This document shows positions 51,701 to 57,700 of a DNA stretch of 64,000 bases, in pieces. Location: contig CM069608.1 in the NCBI GenBank assembly GCA_035771175.1, forward strand, positions 15,485,519 to 15,549,518, given 5' to 3'. The stretch's first letter is position 1. Each line of letters starts with the position of its first letter. The stretch comes from Paratinospora sagittata (taxonomy: Eukaryota > Streptophyta > Magnoliopsida > Ranunculales > Menispermaceae). The notes beneath the pieces are model-generated. The model had not been told where the DNA came from. It did not search any database and saw only the letters and a list, made by a program, of their open reading frames with translations. The translations under genes were made by a program, and so were the position numbers.

Positions 51701-54700
51701 CTCCTAGTTCATCTTCTAGGCCATTTGCAACAAAATCGCCTAGGTCATACTCAAGGTAGGCAGTAAGGCTCTTTGAAATTTTTCAAGAGTTTAAGAGGTC
51801 AATGTAAGATATATACAAACAATAAAGTTTTTTTTTTCCTTCATATTGTTACATATGTTATTGTATAGCTTAAATAATGCATAACTTTTTAATTCAAGAA
51901 TTATATTTCCATTACAGAAATTAACTTATTCTTTTTTCTATTTTCTAATTTTGATTTTCTATTTTATTTTTGTTATATTTGTTGCAAATATTTTCATTTT
52001 AGTCATAAGTACTAGTACTCCATTAAACAAAGCTCTTCAAATCGTTATACTCTTAATATATGCTAACTTATATTATTTTTTAGTATGTTTTCTAGTTTGT
52101 TATTTATGGACAAAATTAAAAGGGCAACTTGGTGCACAAAGCTCCCCCCTTATGCAGGGTCCACAAGAAGGATCAAACAACATTTGGGTCTACTGTACGC
52201 AGCCTTAACTTGCTTCGTAAGTGGTTGTTTCCACAACTCATCATTGACACAAAATTGAAGAGTGTGAATATAGTTAATCTTTGGCTACATGAGATTCAAC
52301 TCTTATACTATGGATTATGTATATGATTATATACAAGGTTTGTATATGTAAAACAAACTAATTATCTATTTAGGGGGCTATAAACAAATAATATTTAGAT
52401 AACCTAGGCCTTGCCAAGGCGATGCCTAGGTATTGCTTTGGGGCTTTTGACATGATTACCCTTAAAAAAAAAAAAAATTCACAAATGCCATCAAAATACA
52501 AATAATGACTCATTTGCCATAATTTACTGTTCATTGCACAGTCAGCGCGCCAAACAAGCACCACGTCGGCGTCCATGTGGCATTTTAAGGAAGGCGTCTT
52601 TTGAAAAGACGCCGTCCTTTCATATTTTTTTTTTAAGTAAAGGGAAGGCGTCTTTTGAAAAGACGCCTTCCCTTCACAAATTTTTTTTTTAACGTGAAGG
52701 GAAGGAAAAGACGCCTTCCCTTCACATATTTTTTTTTTAAGTGAAGGTAAGGCGTCTTTTGAAAAGACGCCTTACCTCTAGAGAAATTTTTGTGTCATTT
52801 TTTTGAACGCAAGGGAAGGTTGAAAGTATTCTGATGGGAGTAGCTGTTTCTGTTCCTCAAAAATTGAATTCGGATTCTCATTCTGTAAAACACAAAAAAA
52901 ATAATGTCATTAACAATTATTTCTCACCCAATTTTCTACATTTTAATTCCAAGAATCCATTAAGGCCTCACCTGAAATTTCTCTTCTTCTTCTTCTTCTA
53001 TCTGAAATTTCTCTTCTTCTTCTTCTTCTATATTTGCTTCGGGTGGTAATGGGTTTTCAATAACAGGCGATACAAATGGGTTCTCCAGATTAAAAGCTCG
53101 ACTCAAAGAAACCCAATGCAGCCTGTAGATCCTAGTTGAAGCACCCAATCTCAACGTATCCCCTTCATTCAACTCAACTCGAACTTGAGGTTCGATGTTT
53201 TGATCCAAAATCCATGTTCCATGAGCTAAAAAATACCCAGAATCAAATAACATTGCAAAACAATCATTTACATCCAAAAGAAAAGGCAAAATTACCAGAC
53301 GATAAATCGATAACCGAAAGCTTTTTCACCAATGGTTGCGAGTGAATCCGAAGATGAAACTTGCTAATGCTCGGATGCTCCTACATGATGTTACAATCTG
53401 GGTGCCTTCCCACAAGCAAGATAAAAAAACGCCTTCCCTTAACAACGCCTTCCCTTAAAAAAAAAAGATGAAGGGAAGGCGTCTTTTCAAAAGACGCCTT
53501 CCCTTCACGTTAAAAAAAAAAAATTGTAAAGGGAAGGCGTCTTTTAAGACGCCTTCCCTTCATTTAAAAAAAAGTATGAAAGGAAGGCGTCTTTTGAAAA
53601 GACGCCTTCCTTAAAATGCCACATGGGCGCCGACGTGGAGCTTGTTTGGCTCGCTGACTGTGCAATGAACAGTAAAGTATGGCAAATGGATCATTATTTG
53701 TATTTCAATGGCATTTGTGAAATTTTTTTTTTTTTTAAGGGTAATCATGTCAAAAGCCCCATTGCTTTGCCTAGATGGGACTAGGGGTCTGAGCAACCCG
53801 ACCATTACAGGTCGGGTCTGAGTTTAGGATCGGGTGGGTCGGGTCTGTTCAGAAGTGACCCGACCTAGTCGAGTCGGGTCAGATTGCGGGTCCCAATAAA
53901 AAAGATCGGGTTTCACCCGACCCGACCAGCCGATCTGTTTCACCCCCAAAAACCTGCCCAGTTGCCCACGACCCACCCCACCTAGTGCACCACCCTTTCG
54001 ACTTTCATTAATTTTTGGTTCCATTTTTTTATTTTAACTCTCTTCTGTCATCTCTCGTTCTCTCTCATCTCGTTCAAAAAAAGGGAAAAGAAAGTGAAGA
54101 AACCCTAGCCATCGCCATCGCCATCGCCATCGCCATCTTCTTCGTTCTTCTTCTCATCTCTCGCTCAAGAAAAGGGGAAAAAAAGTTAAGAAACCCTAAC
54201 CTATACTTTCCATTCTCAGGCTCCACTCCAGCCGCCATCGCCATCTTCTTCGTTCCTCTTCTTCGGATCCTTGGTGCTTCCCTTCTCAAACTAAAAACGC
54301 TAAGGTCGTGAATCAGATTTTCACTCTTTCGCCATCACCATCGCCATCTTCTTCGTTCTTCGTTCTCTCTCTCAGTCCTTCTTCTTCTCCTCGTGTCATA
54401 CACGCTGCGCAGGCAGCACCACAACACTAGGACTAGCAGGTATATTTCTTTTCTTTTCTTTTCTTTTCTAATCTTAGTAGTTTGTATTCCTCTCTAATTT
54501 ATTTGTGTTGATTTTATTGGTTATTTTAGGGTTATAATTGTTGTATTTGTTGATTTGAATGATTTTGCAGGTTATTTTTAGATTATAATTAGTTTATTTG
54601 TTGATTTGATTGGAATGATTGTACATGTTTTTACATGTTTTTACATGTTTTTTTTTTATAATTAGTTTATTTGTTGATTTGATTTGAATGACTTTGCAGT

Positions 54701-57700
54701 TTTTTTTGTTTTGGATTGTAGATTTGTAGGATTCTATCAATGAATCCAATACTAATGTATTCATTTTATATGTTTGTCATGTAGTTGATTTTATTTTGTA
54801 GTTAATTTTAAACTTGGTTGTTTCACTTTCATGTTGTTTTATATTTTTTTAATTGAATAATTGATACATTATTTTTAGTTGTTTAGTTTAATCATTTGTT
54901 TGTTTTTATAATTGTTTAATTGTTTACTTTTTGCAGGTTATTTTTGGATTATAATTAGTTTATTTGTTGATTTGACTTGAACGATTTTGCAGGTTTTTTT
55001 TAATAGTTGATCAGTTGATTGTGTGTTTTTAATAGATTGTTTCTAACTTTAATTGTTTACGTGCTTGTTTATTTATAATTTAATTTTTACTTGGTAGTTT
55101 GATGTTTTTTAATAATTTTTTTAATTGATATATTCTTTTTAGATGCTTAATTGTTTATTTGAATCATTTGTTTATTTTTATAATTGCTTGATTGTTTATT
55201 TAAGATAGTAATTGATTATTAGTTATTTTATATGTTAGATGTCGACTCTTGAAGGAAATACAACTGATGTGCCAAATCCAAATGTGAATACAAGTGATGT
55301 GCCAAATCCAAATGTGAACAATCAACCAGAAGGGGCTTCAGCTCAACCCCCTAATCCTGGTAAAAGAAAATCTACTAAACCTGCTTCAGATGTCTGGCCT
55401 CATTTATTTAGACACGATGATGATCATGAGAATCCTAGGGCTGAATGTAAATATTGTGGTGCTACATATGCTTGTCATCCAAAGCGTCATGGGACCAATA
55501 ATTTAAGAAATCACATTGCATCATGCAAGAAGTACCCCTATAAGGTCCCCTCTCATGGTCAAAGTATTTTGTCATTTCAAAGTACGACCATAGAGGGATC
55601 TAGTGAAAGTAGCACTAGTTTAGTTGCCACTTCCTATAGTGTCGAGAGTTGTAGGGAATTGCTTGCTAGGATGCTAATTAAAGATGAATTGCCCTTTAGA
55701 TTTGTTGAAAAGGAAGGGTTTCGTGAATATAGTCAAGGAGTGGAACCTAGATTCAATTTGCCCTCACGAATTACAGTGGCAAAGGATTGCATGAAACTTT
55801 ATCTCAAAGAAAAGCAAAAGCTTAAAACTTTTTCTACGAAGATTGGTCAGCGAGTAAGTCTTACAACAGATTGTTGGAAATCTGGGCAAAATTTGAATTA
55901 CATGGTGCTTACTGCTCATTATATTGATAGCGAGTGGAAGTTGCATAAAAAAAATTTGAATTTTTGTCAAATTGAAAGTCATAAGGGAGAGATTATTGGT
56001 AAGAAGATTGAGAAGTGTTTACTTGATTGGGGTATTGACCGAGTTTTCACAATTATAGTGAACAATGCAAGTTCAAATGATACTGCAGTGGCTTACTTGA
56101 TCAAAAAAATAAAAAATTGGGATGGGTTGGTATTGGATGGTGAGTTTTTTCATGTTAGATGTTGTGCACACATTCTCAATTTGGTTGTGAATGATGGTTA
56201 AAAAGTCATGACAAATCCATTATGAGGATTCGGAATATTGTACTGTATGTGAGGTCCTCCCCTGCAAGATTACATAAGTTTAAGACATGTGTAGTAGAAG
56301 AAAAACTTCCTACCAATAGTCTTGAGTGCTTGGATGTATCAACAAGGTGGAACTCTACATACCTCATGTTGGAGGCAGCTTCAAAGTTTCAAAAGGCTTT
56401 TGAAAGGTTACAAGAACAAGAGAGTGGAGACTTTAATAAAGAAGATTACCCTTCTACTGTGGATTGGCACAAAGCTAATATCTTCTTGTCTTTTTTGAAA
56501 TACTTTTATGAGATCACTTTGAAATTTTTTGGATCTTTATTTGTGACCTCAAATAGATATTTTCCAGAGGTTTATTTTATCCATGCGTTAATTGCCAAAC
56601 AATATGCTTCATTTGATCCATTGTTGAGGGATTTTGCAAATAAAATGAAATCAAAATATGACAAGTATTAGGGTAACACAGAGAAAACTAATTTGATGTT
56701 GTATGTAGTTGTTGTTCTCGATCCGAGGTATAAGCTGAAACCCTTGATTGTTTGTTTAAAACAAATGTATGGGGTTGAACTTGGAGAGTTATTGGCAAAT
56801 AAGATTGAAGTCTTAAGAGGTTGTTTGATGGGTATCAAAACGTTACTTTTGGTGGTGAGAATGAAGATATTGGCCAATCCTCACAGTGTATTGAAGTGGA
56901 GCAAGTGGAAGGGGTTTTACAATTTGGACAAACTACTAGACAGTTGGATGAAGAAGAAGGTAATGAAAACAAGTCAGAACTGGACTCCTATCTATTAGAA
57001 AACCGTGTGCAAGGACAAGGAAATGAGTCATTTGATGTCTTGAATTGGTGCAAATCAATTCTACTAGATTTCCGACTCTTGCTCAAGTAGTTAGACATGT
57101 CTTGGAAGTTCCTATATCTACTATTGCTTCAGAGTCGGCTTTTAGTACGGGTGAACGACTACGTGATCCATATCGTTCTTCATTGAACCCCAAAACAGCA
57201 GAGGCCCTTGTATGTGCACAAAATTGGCTTCGATCTTCACCAGTTCCAATTGATATTCAACAAACACTAGGAGAAATTAATGAACAACGTACTACATTAA
57301 GAAATGAATTCTTATTAATTTTTTACTCTTTTGTAAATTATTCTTCAATTTGTATATAATTGTTTAATGTGATTTATTTCATGTCTTTTTAGATCTTTTT
57401 ACTGAAGAAGACGAGTCACTAGTCTATGATCCTTAGTCTTGAATGAGGTTATTGGTGTAAGTTCTTTATTTTTTATCCAATATTTTATATTTGTTTAAAT
57501 GTCATTTATATCATGGTTATAATTTTTTTTTGTTTTTTTTTTTTATACTTTGCAGCTTTGACTTGGGGAAGAGGGTTTTTGTTCTTGTCTTTATGGAGAA
57601 CTTACAAATGGTTGAGACTTGAAAAATGGAAAAGAATTTTTAAGTCTTTAGCTATTTGCATGCATGCATTGAACTTGTTGTGTAGACTTTTTTTGGGATT

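Larger units (their letters stand above)
52440..53760. mobile_element. Foldback transposon with hairpin-array arms and a captured FHA gene fragment
   Basis: The element is 1321 bp. It begins GGGGCTTTTGACATGATTA and ends with the inverse, flanked by ATTGCTTT at 52432-52439 and 53761-53768 (perfect 8 bp; a ninth base G can be shared). The arms, about 390 and 365 bp, are inverse copies of each other along their length. Each contains several hairpins built on GCGTCTTTTGAAAAGACGC separated by T/A runs. The centre (52830-53395) is a piece of host gene. There is no transposase, so it is non-autonomous. Long inverted repeats, G-start ends and 8-9-bp duplication suggest a Mutator-like foldback, but hAT is possible. 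Confidence 0.88.

Noticed and set aside
52592..53615. CRISPR-like array suggested by the regularly spaced hairpins
   Set aside because: The units are palindromes separated by T/A runs with no unique spacers, and they are inverted between the two arms, as in a foldback transposon. The context is a plant intron.
54074..54311. Alanine/isoleucine-repeat frames in the hAT leader
   Set aside because: Both strands are open only because of the GCCATC microsatellite.
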